Shown: one piece after another, positions 1 to 8,209 of the stretch | How positions within the stretch are numbered: position 1 is the first letter of the stretch | Layout of the letters: each line of letters begins with the position of its first letter | Origin: Enterococcus hulanensis | Lineage (GTDB): Bacteria; Bacillota; Bacilli; Lactobacillales; Enterococcaceae | DNA length: 64,000 nt | Direction: 5' to 3' | NCBI RefSeq assembly: GCF_005405485.1 | Contig: NZ_BJED01000002.1 | Location: 1-64,000, forward strand | Notes under the pieces: generated by a model | The model's input: the letters and a program-made list of their open reading frames with translations, nothing else | Databases searched by the model: none | Told to the model about the DNA's origin: nothing | Position numbers and translations under genes: made by a program

Positions 1-100
1 ATGTGAAGGGTAACGTCTTGAGGCGTAGTCATAGCAACAAGGGGTTTCACCCGCAGAGCAAACCACCCGTTTTCACGGGTGGTTCTGATTGTTAGAGCCA
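1..100 (+). mobile_element. possible right end of an IS200/IS605-type element (omega-RNA-like)
   Basis: The left edge has no complete gene. It holds two nested hairpins: a small GGG/CCC one at 42-52 and a perfect 9-bp stem at 61-69/76-84 (AACCACCCG with CGGGTGGTT), without a T-tail. A reading frame runs from 3 to a stop at about 95. Compact hairpin ends that overlap the 3' end of tnpB are typical of IS200/IS605 elements, where this part also encodes the omega RNA. The assignment is inference; the transposase body would lie outside the window. A plain terminator-like hairpin is the alternative. Confidence 0.35.
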
Positions 101-269
101 AGTGAAATACGAAGATCTGATGTTTATGCTAGACAACTTGCCCTTTTTTTCTCTGTTTCTATTTATAAAGAGCCGCTCTTCGATTCAATTTCGTTATTTT
201 TTATTAAAAAATATAATTCTATTACCTATTTACATCATTGGGACTTATTACTATCATAGTTTTATAAAA

Positions 270-283
270 TGAAAACGATTACT
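270..283 (+). promoter_or_regulatory. candidate CcpA cre site
   Basis: TGAAAACGATTACT matches the cre consensus TGWAANCGNTNWCA at 13 of 14 positions. It lies about 30 bases before the start at 312, where it could block transcription. The rest of 100-311 is AT-rich with nothing else recognised. Confidence 0.45.
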
Positions 284-311
284 ATTTAATAATAAGTTGG
301 GGGTATGAAAA

Positions 312-1259
312 ATGGATGTAGCAAAATTAGGTCAAAGACAGCTCTTTTTGATGAAATGGGAAAATCTTGAGGGGAGAATTCTTAAACGCTTTGAACAAAG
401 CCAAAATGTTTCAGAGGTCATTGAGTATCTTGTGGCGGTTCTTGTGCGGAACGCCCTGTGTTCGCGTGCGATCTCGGAAACGCTCCAAGCATTGATTCGT
501 GAGCTGTTCTTAACGTCAGAGCCTAGTGATACGCTGCGCCGATATGCTCCTTATTTTGAGGAATATTGCGAAAAAAGTGAATGGAAAACGATCATCAAGC
601 GTCTGTTTCGTAATGAAGCGGACTATTTGGCTTGCACTAAGGAAGCCCGTGGTTATAAAGACTACTTAATAAAAGAAGGTACGCTGGACATTCGTCAGGA
701 AAATCATGCTTATATTGTGGAGTCCTTCTTTGAAGATATGAACGGCAAACGCCATAAATTGACGATTCGTGAAGTTGATCCTAACAAAGCTGCGCCTGTT
801 GTTACGAAGCTTTTACAAATTTTGACGACTTTAACAATTTTTGAAACAAACGGTGTGCGCAAATTCGTCAAATTTATCAATTACGAAGGCTCGGGAAAAA
901 TCATTACAACCGCTTATGACGCTCGTTTGGAGGAAGTGGATGAGTCTGCTCAGGAACCGTCGGACAAAACTGCTTCTGATGATACGAAAACTGGAGCATC
1001 ATCAAAGAAAACCAATAAATCTGCCAATGAAAGTAAGCAAGCCACAACACCACACAACAAAGCCAACGTAACGCCAACGCCTGCCGCCTCGAAACCAAAA
1101 TCAAAGCCAAAGAAACCGTCCAAGACCCCGAAAAAATCGGACACCGCCTACCTGCGCTATGGGAAAACGAACGAACAAATAGATAAAGAGCGGGAGAAAC
1201 GACGGCTCGAAAGAGAGAAAAACAAATTAATGGGGAAAAAGAAGAGAAAGAAAAAATAG
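312..1259 (+). CDS. hypothetical protein with Lys-rich C-terminal tail
   Basis: A 315-residue protein of no family I recognise. The start at 312 follows a G-rich ribosome site (TTGGGGG at about 298-303). Residues 1 to about 215 look globular and mostly helical, with many charged residues. Residues about 215-315 are a low-complexity Ser/Thr/Ala/Lys/Pro region ending in a very basic run (KKKRKKK). No signal peptide or membrane segment is visible, so it is probably cytoplasmic; the basic tail could bind nucleic acid or a membrane surface, which is inference. It stands alone, with a cre-like site upstream and the AraC gene downstream. Confidence 0.7.
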   Translation: MDVAKLGQRQLFLMKWENLEGRILKRFEQSQNVSEVIEYLVAVLVRNALCSRAISETLQALIRELFLTSEPSDTLRRYAPYFEEYCEKSEWKTIIKRLFRNEADYLACTKEARGYKDYLIKEGTLDIRQENHAYIVESFFEDMNGKRHKLTIREVDPNKAAPVVTKLLQILTTLTIFETNGVRKFVKFINYEGSGKIITTAYDARLEEVDESAQEPSDKTASDDTKTGASSKKTNKSANESKQATTPHNKANVTPTPAASKPKSKPKKPSKTPKKSDTAYLRYGKTNEQIDKEREKRRLEREKNKLMGKKKRKKK

Positions 1260-1387
1260 ACTCTCAGCGTGATTGAAAAAAACAGATAATCAGGCTTCTT
1301 TAGTATGGAGAAAAATAAGTCGGTCTAATCAATCGATTTCTTTGGCATGTGATTCCACCTATGAAACTAACGATTATAAAAAAATAG

Positions 1388-1416
1388 TTTCAATATCGTT
1401 CGTTTTAGTCTATAAT
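1388..1416 (+). promoter_or_regulatory. promoter of the AraC-type gene
   Basis: TTTCAA (1388-1393), a 17-base spacer and a perfect TATAAT (1411-1416). Its position argues that the open frame from 1273 is not translated from its first codon and that the GTG at 1459 is the start. Confidence 0.6.
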
Positions 1417-1458
1417 TTAAACATAAAGTATAAAAATAGTTTCGAATGTGGTGAGCGT

Positions 1459-2373
1459 GTGTTAGCGAAAAAACTTTACTTAGATAGTAATTTGAAGGAA
1501 CTGATGGAGTTTCCAGATAATGCGTTTCCCTTTGGTATTTGGCAGGACGAGTTTAATGAGACGGTCGGTCAAATTTTGAATTATCATTGGCATGAAACGA
1601 TCGAAATGAATGTGCTGCTGAAGGGGAAGCTGGATTATCGCTTAAATGATCAGCGTTTCGTTTTGACAGAAGGCGACAGTATGGTGGTCTATTCAAATAG
1701 TCTGCATGGTGCGGCGCTGCGGAAAAAAGAGGATTCGGCAGAAATGCTGACGATTGTTTTTTCGGCGGATCTATTGACCGGCGGCGGGGCCGGCACGATT
1801 TATCAGAAGTACTTTCAAACCTTGAGGGATGAAGGGTTTCTCGGAAAACGTTTCGAAAGCGGCAGTGATATGGGGCAGGAAATGTCTGGCTTGCTGCTGA
1901 AATTAGCGTCGATTGAGGAAAGTGTCGGCTATGAATTGCGGGTGCTTTCTCAGCTTAGTCTGATTTGGGAAAAGCTGTTCAATCATTTATCCAGCCAACA
2001 GAAAACGTCGGCAACGAAGCGCCCTGAAAAATATGAACGGGAAATCAAATCTGTGATGAACTATGTCCAGAAAAATTATATGGAGCGCATCACGATCCAG
2101 ATGCTCTGTGAACAAACGGGAATCAGTCGTTCGGAATGCTTCCGGATTTTTGCTCGTTTTACCCAAAAGAAGCCGATGGAGTACATCAATGACTATCGGA
2201 TGTCGATGGCGGTTGGGCTGATGCTGAATACCAGGTGGACGGTCGATCGGATCGCTCAGGAATGCGGCTTTCAAAATGCCAGCTATTTTGGGAAAATGTT
2301 TAAGGAGCGCTTTAATCAAACCCCTAAGAACTATCGAATAAATCAAAGAAAAGAGGAACAATCGATTGGATAA
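1459..2373 (+). CDS. AraC family transcriptional regulator with N-terminal cupin domain
   Basis: About 304 residues, normal for an AraC activator. The N-terminal half is a cupin-like effector domain (it contains NYHWHETIEMN and GDSMVVYSNSLHG). The C-terminal ~100 residues carry two helix-turn-helix motifs, the second around VDRIAQECGFQNASYFGKMFKE, which is the AraC signature. The frame is open from 1273, but the promoter at 1388-1416 and family length favour GTG 1459; a later ATG at 1504 is possible. The stop overlaps the glycosyltransferase start by 8 bases, so the genes are translationally coupled. The effector is probably a sugar or other small molecule (family knowledge). Confidence 0.8.
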   Translation: MLAKKLYLDSNLKELMEFPDNAFPFGIWQDEFNETVGQILNYHWHETIEMNVLLKGKLDYRLNDQRFVLTEGDSMVVYSNSLHGAALRKKEDSAEMLTIVFSADLLTGGGAGTIYQKYFQTLRDEGFLGKRFESGSDMGQEMSGLLLKLASIEESVGYELRVLSQLSLIWEKLFNHLSSQQKTSATKRPEKYEREIKSVMNYVQKNYMERITIQMLCEQTGISRSECFRIFARFTQKKPMEYINDYRMSMAVGLMLNTRWTVDRIAQECGFQNASYFGKMFKERFNQTPKNYRINQRKEEQSIG

Positions 2374-3304
2374 AATTGCAGTATTGATCCCTTGTTACAA
2401 TGAAGCTCAAACGATCCAGGCGGTGATCGATGATTTTAAACAGGAGTTGCCGGAAGGAACGATTTACGTCTATGACAATAATTCCACAGATGACACCTAT
2501 GCGATCGCCAAAGCAGCGGGGGTGAAGGTTAAAAAGGAAAGTAGGCAGGGAAAAGGCAACGTGGTTCGGACGATGTTTCGTGAAATTGACGCGGAGTGTT
2601 ATCTATTAGTAGATGGTGACGATACTTATCCGGCTAAAGATGCCCGCAACTTGTGTCGCGAGGTACTGGAAAATGGCGCGGACATGGTGACGGGAGACCG
2701 CCTGTCTTCTACCTATTTTTCGGAAAACAAACGGCCCTTTCATAACTCCGGTAATGTCGTCGTTCGTAATCTGATCAATTATTTCTTCAAGGGCAATATC
2801 AAGGATATCTTGACCGGCTATCGCGCCTTGAGCCCGTTGTTTGCCAAAAGTATGCCGGTTTTAAGCAAGGGCTTTGAGATCGAGACAGAGATGAATATTC
2901 ACGCCTTGGACAAAAATTTTGTGATTAAAAATGTCGAGGTGGATTATCGTGATCGGCCGGAAGGAAGTGATTCGAAGCTGAATACGGTGTCTGATGGTAT
3001 TCGTGTGATTAAGACGATTTTCCAGCTGTTCAAGGATTATCGTCCGCTGCTGTTTTTTAGTGTGTTGGCTGGAATTTTGGCGATCTTGGCGATTATTTTA
3101 TTCATTCCGGTCTTTTTAGAATATTTCCGCACGGGACTGGTTGACCGGATGCCGACACTGATCACGGCAGGCTTTTTGATGCTGGCAGCCTTGCTGAATT
3201 TATCCTGCGGTTTTATCTTGGATACGGAAAATAAAAAGGCGCGGCAAAATTTTGAGCTGCAATTGAATGTTTTACAACAACTTATCAAAGGAGGTAACGC
3301 ATGA
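2366..3304 (+). CDS. family 2 glycosyltransferase, membrane anchored
   Basis: A 312-residue GT-A fold enzyme starting at TTG 2366 behind an AGAGGA ribosome site. The N-terminus (VLIPCYNEAQTI) and the acidic motif LVDGDDTYPA, around residue 90, are typical of dolichyl/polyprenyl-phosphate hexosyltransferases. Two hydrophobic segments at about residues 229-253 and 266-287 anchor the C-terminus. It probably transfers a sugar from a nucleotide sugar to a lipid carrier or envelope glycan at the inner membrane face; the exact sugar is unknown. It overlaps the AraC gene (8 bases) and the HAD phosphatase gene (4 bases), so the three form one tight operon. Confidence 0.85.
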   Translation: MDKIAVLIPCYNEAQTIQAVIDDFKQELPEGTIYVYDNNSTDDTYAIAKAAGVKVKKESRQGKGNVVRTMFREIDAECYLLVDGDDTYPAKDARNLCREVLENGADMVTGDRLSSTYFSENKRPFHNSGNVVVRNLINYFFKGNIKDILTGYRALSPLFAKSMPVLSKGFEIETEMNIHALDKNFVIKNVEVDYRDRPEGSDSKLNTVSDGIRVIKTIFQLFKDYRPLLFFSVLAGILAILAIILFIPVFLEYFRTGLVDRMPTLITAGFLMLAALLNLSCGFILDTENKKARQNFELQLNVLQQLIKGGNA

Positions 3305-4098
3305 TCAAAGCTGTGGCAGTAGATATGGATGGCACTTTTTTGGATTCACAGGGACAATACGATCGCGAACGCTTTGAAGGGATTTTTCAGACGATGCTGG
3401 AAAAGGGCGTTCGTTTCATTGTCGCCAGCGGCAATCAGTATTATCAATTGCGGTCTTTTTTTCCTGAAAAAGAAGAACAGATCACGTTTGTTTCGGAAAA
3501 TGGTGCGCTGATCTTTAAGAATCGGGAAGTGCTGAAAGAGAATCACTTTACAGACAATTTAGTTCAAGAGCTCTTAGCTTTTTTACAGGCAGAATCTAGT
3601 GAGTTGGAAGTTGTGGTCTGCGGTTTGAAGTCGGCCTATATGTTGAAAAGTGCCACTCAGCGATTTAAGGAGTTTTCTGCGCTTTACTATTTCCAATTAG
3701 CCGAGTTGGACAGCTTCGCGGATTTACCTGAGGATGTTATCGTAAAATTTGCTTTGGATGTACCTGTCGATCAAGCACCGAAAGTCGTCGCTGATTTGAA
3801 TGAGGCCTTCAAGGATCAGATCACGGCGGTGTCCAGCGGTCACGGCAGCATCGATATTATTATTCCGGGAATCACTAAAGGCAGTTCGATCCAATGGCTG
3901 TTGGATCAATGGGGGATCGCACCGAATGAATTGGCGGCATTTGGCGATGCCAATAATGATTTAGAGATGTTGGCTCTAACTGAACACAGCTACGCCATGA
4001 AAGAATGCAGTCCGGATGTTTTGGCAACGGCGAAGAACCAAACACCGTCTCATAATGAAGCCGGAGTGTTGCAGGTGTTGGAAGGATTACTAAACTAA
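3301..4098 (+). CDS. Cof-type HAD family phosphatase
   Basis: A 265-residue HAD hydrolase of the Cof/YbjI subfamily. Motif I is DMDGTFLDS at residues 8-16, with the nucleophile Asp8 and the acid/base Asp10. Motif IV is GDANNDLEM near residue 218. The region between is a C2 cap domain. Such enzymes dephosphorylate sugar phosphates or flavin-type phosphates; the substrate cannot be told from sequence. The start ATG overlaps the glycosyltransferase stop (ATGA), and a consensus AGGAGG lies just upstream. It is the last gene of the AraC-GT2-HAD operon. Confidence 0.88.
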   Translation: MIKAVAVDMDGTFLDSQGQYDRERFEGIFQTMLEKGVRFIVASGNQYYQLRSFFPEKEEQITFVSENGALIFKNREVLKENHFTDNLVQELLAFLQAESSELEVVVCGLKSAYMLKSATQRFKEFSALYYFQLAELDSFADLPEDVIVKFALDVPVDQAPKVVADLNEAFKDQITAVSSGHGSIDIIIPGITKGSSIQWLLDQWGIAPNELAAFGDANNDLEMLALTEHSYAMKECSPDVLATAKNQTPSHNEAGVLQVLEGLLN

Positions 4099-4100
4099 AA

Positions 4101-4143
4101 GGAGTGAAAACAGCTAGAACGCAAGCTGTTTTCACTCCTTTTT
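4101..4143. terminator. bidirectional terminator between HAD and LtaS-like genes
   Basis: Perfect 15-bp stem GGAGTGAAAACAGCT (4101-4115) / AGCTGTTTTCACTCC (4124-4138) followed by TTTTTATTT. On the other strand the A-rich side serves the leftward gene, whose stop lies inside the stem. Confidence 0.9.
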
Positions 4144-6231
4144 ATTTCCTTCTTCTGTGTATTCTTTATACGTTTTTGTGTGATACAACTCTTCTGTTGA
4201 ACGCTGACCATTCTTAGAAAAGACACTAGTTGAATCATCACCCAACTTTTTCTCGATATTGGTCAGAGTTTTTAGCGAATTTTTGTAATTGATTTGCTCC
4301 GCTTTGACTGGACTTAGACCGCTGTCATAATAAAACCGCAGCAAGTCGCCATGATTGATTTGGTCTGAGACAGCGAGCTGCTCATCAACCTGCTTCTTCA
4401 CTTCTTTTGCCCCTTCAAATACTTCCGGCCGACTGAAATTCAGTAGTTCACCCGTTCGATTATCGTAGACGTCCCCTTTATGGTAAGAATACTCTTTCGT
4501 TACGAAATTTCCATTACGAAAAGCAACCAATTCCTCTTTATTTGGCGACAGCAAATCATGCCCCAGCAGCATCAAATCATCAGAATCATAACCAATCATA
4601 TTCAGCAGAGTAGGCAGCACATCGATCTGTCCGCCATAAGTGTGATTGATTGATCCCTTGTCTTGACCAGGAATGTGAATGATCAGCGGTACTTTTTGCG
4701 CCTGCATGGTATCAAATGTTGTCCAATCCTCTTTGCCAAATAACTCCTTAGTATCCTTGATGCGAGAATCCGAGATGCCATAGTGATCGCCGTAGAGGAC
4801 GATCATCGAGTTTTCGTAGAGCCCGCTGGCTTTCAGGTAGTCGAATAACTCTTTGATTGCCGTGTCCGAATAATTAGCCGTCGCGAAATAACCGTCGATC
4901 GTTGAATCTCCCGTATTAACTTTCGGGAATCCGTTCTCAGCTTCCGGCAGCTCAGAAAAGGGATAATGGTTGGAAACAGAGAGCAGTTTCGCATAAAAAG
5001 GCTGCTGCAAATGCTCTAAATATTTTACTGATTGCTGGAAAAAAGGCTTATCATGCAATCCATATTGAAACGAATTGCCGTCATTTAATTTATAGTAGCT
5101 GGAGTCAAAGAAATGCTGATAGCCGAACTTTTTATAGGTTTCATTGCGGTTCCAGAAATTCCCGGCATTACCGTGGAAAGCGGCGGTAGTGTAGCCAAGC
5201 TTCTGATCGAGAATCGCTGGTGCAGCGTTAAATGTATTTTTCCCGCCCAACTGTGAAAAAAGCGATCCCTGATTTAGCCCGAAGAGCGAATTTTCCAATA
5301 ACGTTTCCGCGTCGCTGGTCTTCCCGGCACTCACTTGATGATAAAAGTTATCGAAGCTAAAGGAGCTGTTGCTGTGATAGAGACTATTTATGAAGGGCAT
5401 CACTTCATGCTCTGCACCGTTCTCGTCCTTGACCTTGTAGTCGATCAAGAATTGATGGGCACTTTCCAAATGCACATAGATGATATTTTTGTCTTTAGCG
5501 ATCCCGAACGTTTCCGTATTCTTTTCTTTTGGTCGCTGTTTGATTTTTTCTGCCAGAATTTCCATGTCATTCGGGCTAGCCTGTGCCCGGATCTGTGATA
5601 CCTGATAAGTCTTGACCCCATCGTAGATCGTATAGGCATTGATTCCTAGGTATTTAACGAGATAGTCTCTGGAGAAGGTTCTGGTCAGTAATCCCGGTCG
5701 GCTTGTTTCTGCCAAAACTATATTTCCAGCTAGAAAAAGCAGGGCAGTGATCGTAATTGAAAAAGCGAATCTAGCTCGAACCGGACGAGTATCCAAGGGC
5801 AGCTTCTTCAAGAGCAAGACGGTCAATACAACGATGCAGTCTAGGAAGTATAGAATATCATGAGGTTTGAACAGCCGAATCGCGCTTTCGCCAAGCCCGC
5901 TCGCGACTTTTCCAGCGCCTAAAATCGTATCAATAGTAAGAAAATCAGTAAATTCCTGATAATAAACCACGTTGACAAAAAGCAGGATACTCAGCAGCAG
6001 ATAAATAAGATAGCCCGTCATGTAAGCTATCTTGGTCCTTCTGATAAACAGAAAAATCGACAGGAAGAGCATCGTCGTCGCTACTGGATTGATCAGGAGA
6101 ATAAAGACCTGAAGGGCATTATCCAATCTCAAATCAAAATCGACAAAATAAGCAAACAGACTTTTTGCCCACAGCAGCAGTGTCAATAATAAGAAGAAGC
6201 CGAAGCGTGAATTCAGTTTGGGTGTGGTCAT
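4132..6231 (-). CDS. ltaS: lipoteichoic acid synthase family sulfatase (LtaS-like)
   Basis: A 699-residue polytopic enzyme. Five hydrophobic segments fill residues ~10-170, and an extracellular sulfatase-fold domain starts near residue 245. The LtaS active-site pattern is present: the metal-binding Glu in VHLESAHQ (about residue 256), the catalytic Thr in SAGKTSDAE (about residue 305) and the Asp-His pair in LYGDHYG. The family polymerises glycerolphosphate from phosphatidylglycerol onto a glycolipid anchor outside the membrane. A start at 6231 has a GAGAGG ribosome site. Enterococci often have two LtaS paralogues, so this may be the secondary one. Transcribed alone. Confidence 0.85.
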   Translation of the reverse strand: MTTPKLNSRFGFFLLLTLLLWAKSLFAYFVDFDLRLDNALQVFILLINPVATTMLFLSIFLFIRRTKIAYMTGYLIYLLLSILLFVNVVYYQEFTDFLTIDTILGAGKVASGLGESAIRLFKPHDILYFLDCIVVLTVLLLKKLPLDTRPVRARFAFSITITALLFLAGNIVLAETSRPGLLTRTFSRDYLVKYLGINAYTIYDGVKTYQVSQIRAQASPNDMEILAEKIKQRPKEKNTETFGIAKDKNIIYVHLESAHQFLIDYKVKDENGAEHEVMPFINSLYHSNSSFSFDNFYHQVSAGKTSDAETLLENSLFGLNQGSLFSQLGGKNTFNAAPAILDQKLGYTTAAFHGNAGNFWNRNETYKKFGYQHFFDSSYYKLNDGNSFQYGLHDKPFFQQSVKYLEHLQQPFYAKLLSVSNHYPFSELPEAENGFPKVNTGDSTIDGYFATANYSDTAIKELFDYLKASGLYENSMIVLYGDHYGISDSRIKDTKELFGKEDWTTFDTMQAQKVPLIIHIPGQDKGSINHTYGGQIDVLPTLLNMIGYDSDDLMLLGHDLLSPNKEELVAFRNGNFVTKEYSYHKGDVYDNRTGELLNFSRPEVFEGAKEVKKQVDEQLAVSDQINHGDLLRFYYDSGLSPVKAEQINYKNSLKTLTNIEKKLGDDSTSVFSKNGQRSTEELYHTKTYKEYTEEGNKKE

Positions 6232-6380
6232 AACAGAACCTCTCTTAATCAGCTTTGTAATTAGTTAATTGTACCGAAGACCGGATCGTAATGTAAAGGC
6301 TATCAAGATTTAAACTCTCTAAACTTATGAAAAAAGCAATGAGCACTGAATTAAAATGGCTTATTGCATCATTTACATAC

Positions 6381-6416
6381 AAAAAGATCGATAGATTCAC
6401 TCTATCGATCTTTTTA
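6381..6416 (-). terminator. terminator of queH
   Basis: Stem AAAAAGATCGATAG (6381-6394) / CTATCGATCTTTTT (6402-6415). Read leftward it ends in a T-run and it overlaps the queH stop codon. Confidence 0.85.
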
Positions 6417-7157
6417 GCTTTCAATTGTTTGTGCTTGGTGCTCTTTGACAAACGCCTTCGCCTCTTTATTGATGGTTTTTAGATCACAGCCTTGCTGTTT
6501 CGCGGCAAAGACGCAGCCGCAGTAGCATTGGCGATAAACGTCGTATTCTTTGCACATCTCAATGGAGCGCTGATAGCCGGAATTTTTCTTGAAATCACTT
6601 GGCAGATAATGGGTGTTGTAGATTTTTTGGATATCCATGCCGATTTGATTGATCAATTGGCTATTTTTTTTCGGCGAGATCGTCAATGCACTGCCAAAAT
6701 AATCATAGCCCCGTTCCAAGGCTTCTTTCGCTGCCAAATCCAGCCGCATATTAAAACAAGCAGTGCAGCGCTCGCCGCCTTCAGGCTCTTCAGTCAGATT
6801 TTTCTGCTGCATCAGTTGGATGAACTCATTGGGTTTGTATTCATCAATGATCAAGTCTACCTGATTGCCAGTCGCCGCATTGAAGTCATGAATGAATTTT
6901 TCTTGGACTAACACACGACGCTGATATTCACTTTCCGGATGAATATTGGAATTTGAGAAGAAGATCGTTACATCGGCGTGCTGGGTCAAAAACTCAAGTG
7001 TGTATGTACTGCAGGGCGCGCAGCAAGAATGAATCAAAGTCCGCGGGCGGACTGCTTCTTTTTCCCACGATTGAATCATCTTATGGAGCACACGGTCATA
7101 ATTTATTTTTTGATTGCTCATTTTTTCAACGATTTCCGTTGCATCTATTGTATTCAT
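6414..7157 (-). CDS. queH: epoxyqueuosine reductase QueH (DUF208)
   Basis: A 247-residue protein with the DUF208/QueH cysteine pattern: CCAPCS near residue 45, ERCTACFNMRLD in the middle and CYCGC near residue 210. QueH reduces epoxyqueuosine in tRNA (Asn, Asp, His, Tyr wobble position) to queuosine, and replaces QueG in many Firmicutes. The metal/cluster ligands are all visible. Start at 7157 is an ATG; the gene is monocistronic and faces the GntR locus. The identification is secure; the physiological partner (tgt, queA) is not in this window. Confidence 0.9.
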   Translation of the reverse strand: MNTIDATEIVEKMSNQKINYDRVLHKMIQSWEKEAVRPRTLIHSCCAPCSTYTLEFLTQHADVTIFFSNSNIHPESEYQRRVLVQEKFIHDFNAATGNQVDLIIDEYKPNEFIQLMQQKNLTEEPEGGERCTACFNMRLDLAAKEALERGYDYFGSALTISPKKNSQLINQIGMDIQKIYNTHYLPSDFKKNSGYQRSIEMCKEYDVYRQCYCGCVFAAKQQGCDLKTINKEAKAFVKEHQAQTIES

Positions 7158-7291
7158 AAAATCACCTGAGGGTATTATAAGCGAAGTGCGAACAGAAAGA
7201 AAGCTGAGAAGGGAGTTCTTAAAAATTAGAACCCGCTGTTTTGAAAATAAAAAATATCTGAGAGTAATTGCTTTTTTTTATTTAACGAATA

Positions 7292-7317
7292 TAGTATATA
7301 CTGTAAGGTATATACCG
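7292..7317. promoter_or_regulatory. GntR operator copy 1 (autoregulatory)
   Basis: TAGTATATAC (7292-7301), six bases, then GTATATACCG. This is the same palindrome as at 9591-9616. It overlaps a likely promoter (TTGCTT at 7268-7273, TATAGT at 7290-7295), about 115 bases before the regulator start. The pairing of the two sites is seen in the sequence; binding by the adjacent GntR protein is inference. Confidence 0.65.
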
Positions 7318-7429
7318 AATAGTTTTGCTTTAAAGTTGTTCTAGCCAAGTCATCAAAGAATCAGTATAGTGAAATTGAGGATAAATTAGGGAGTAACCAA
7401 TAGATGAATTAACAGAAAAAGGAGAACAT

Positions 7430-8161
7430 ATGGAAGAGAAAAAGACGACAAAAGCGAAATTTAATCAGGTATCTGCCGCGATCGAAAAGCGTATTAATGA
7501 AGGTGTGTATGTAAGCTCGCAAAAGCTGCCTTCTGAATATGACCTGGCAAAAGAATTTGATTGCAGCCGCTTAACGATTCGTAAGGCCATCGATGATTTG
7601 ATCAGCAAGAACATTTTGGTAAAACGACGCGGCAAGGGCAGCTACGTGATGTCACAGCCTAAGATTCAAAGCGGACGTTCTGGCTTGCAAGGGTTTACTG
7701 AGGCAGCAAAAGCCTATGGAAAAACCAGCAGTACAGAGGTCATCTCGTTTCAAAAGGTCGACGAACCATCAGAAGAAATCCTGAACGCTCTGCAATTGGA
7801 AGAAGATCAGCCGATCTACGAATTGGTTCGGCGGCGGATTTTAGATGATGAACCTATGACGGTGGAAAAAATCTATTTAGCCGAATATTATGTTAAAGGT
7901 TTGACTAAAGCTGATTTCAACGGCTCTTTGTTCAAATTACTGGAGGAAAAGACCGAGATCGCTTATTCCCACCAAGAAGTAGAGGCGATTTTAGTGAAGC
8001 CGGAGCTTTCAAAACTGCTGGATGTTCCAATGGGCGATCCATTATTGCAAGTCTATTCGGTGACTTATGCATTGGATGCCACGCCGATTTTTTATGATAT
8101 TTCCTATTATCGGTCTGACCGATACGTATTCAAAACAACCCTTACTCGCTATAATCGCTAG
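7430..8161 (+). CDS. GntR family regulator, HutC/UTRA type
   Basis: A 243-residue protein. A winged helix-turn-helix occupies residues ~15-75, with the GntR signature around SEYDLAKEFDCSRLTIRKA and the wing RGKGSYV. A UTRA effector-binding domain spans ~95-240. UTRA regulators usually sense a phosphorylated sugar or small metabolite of the pathway they control. The start has a clear AAAGGAGA ribosome site. It opens the transcript that continues into the M20 dipeptidase, and its operator is repeated before the Ntn hydrolase/PTS operon, so it probably represses both. The effector would be the product of the PTS. Confidence 0.9.
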   Translation: MEEKKTTKAKFNQVSAAIEKRINEGVYVSSQKLPSEYDLAKEFDCSRLTIRKAIDDLISKNILVKRRGKGSYVMSQPKIQSGRSGLQGFTEAAKAYGKTSSTEVISFQKVDEPSEEILNALQLEEDQPIYELVRRRILDDEPMTVEKIYLAEYYVKGLTKADFNGSLFKLLEEKTEIAYSHQEVEAILVKPELSKLLDVPMGDPLLQVYSVTYALDATPIFYDISYYRSDRYVFKTTLTRYNR

Positions 8162-8209
8162 CTTGTCAGCTTAGAAAAATTTATGACGATAGTCACTAGG
8201 AGGCTTCTT

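Noticed and set aside
1273-1458. N-terminal extension of the AraC gene from TTG 1273
   Set aside because: It contains the promoter with a perfect TATAAT; family length fits GTG 1459.
6245-6451. 68-codon leftward ORF
   Set aside because: It overlaps the queH terminator and stop in another frame, has no ribosome site and low-complexity AT-rich composition.
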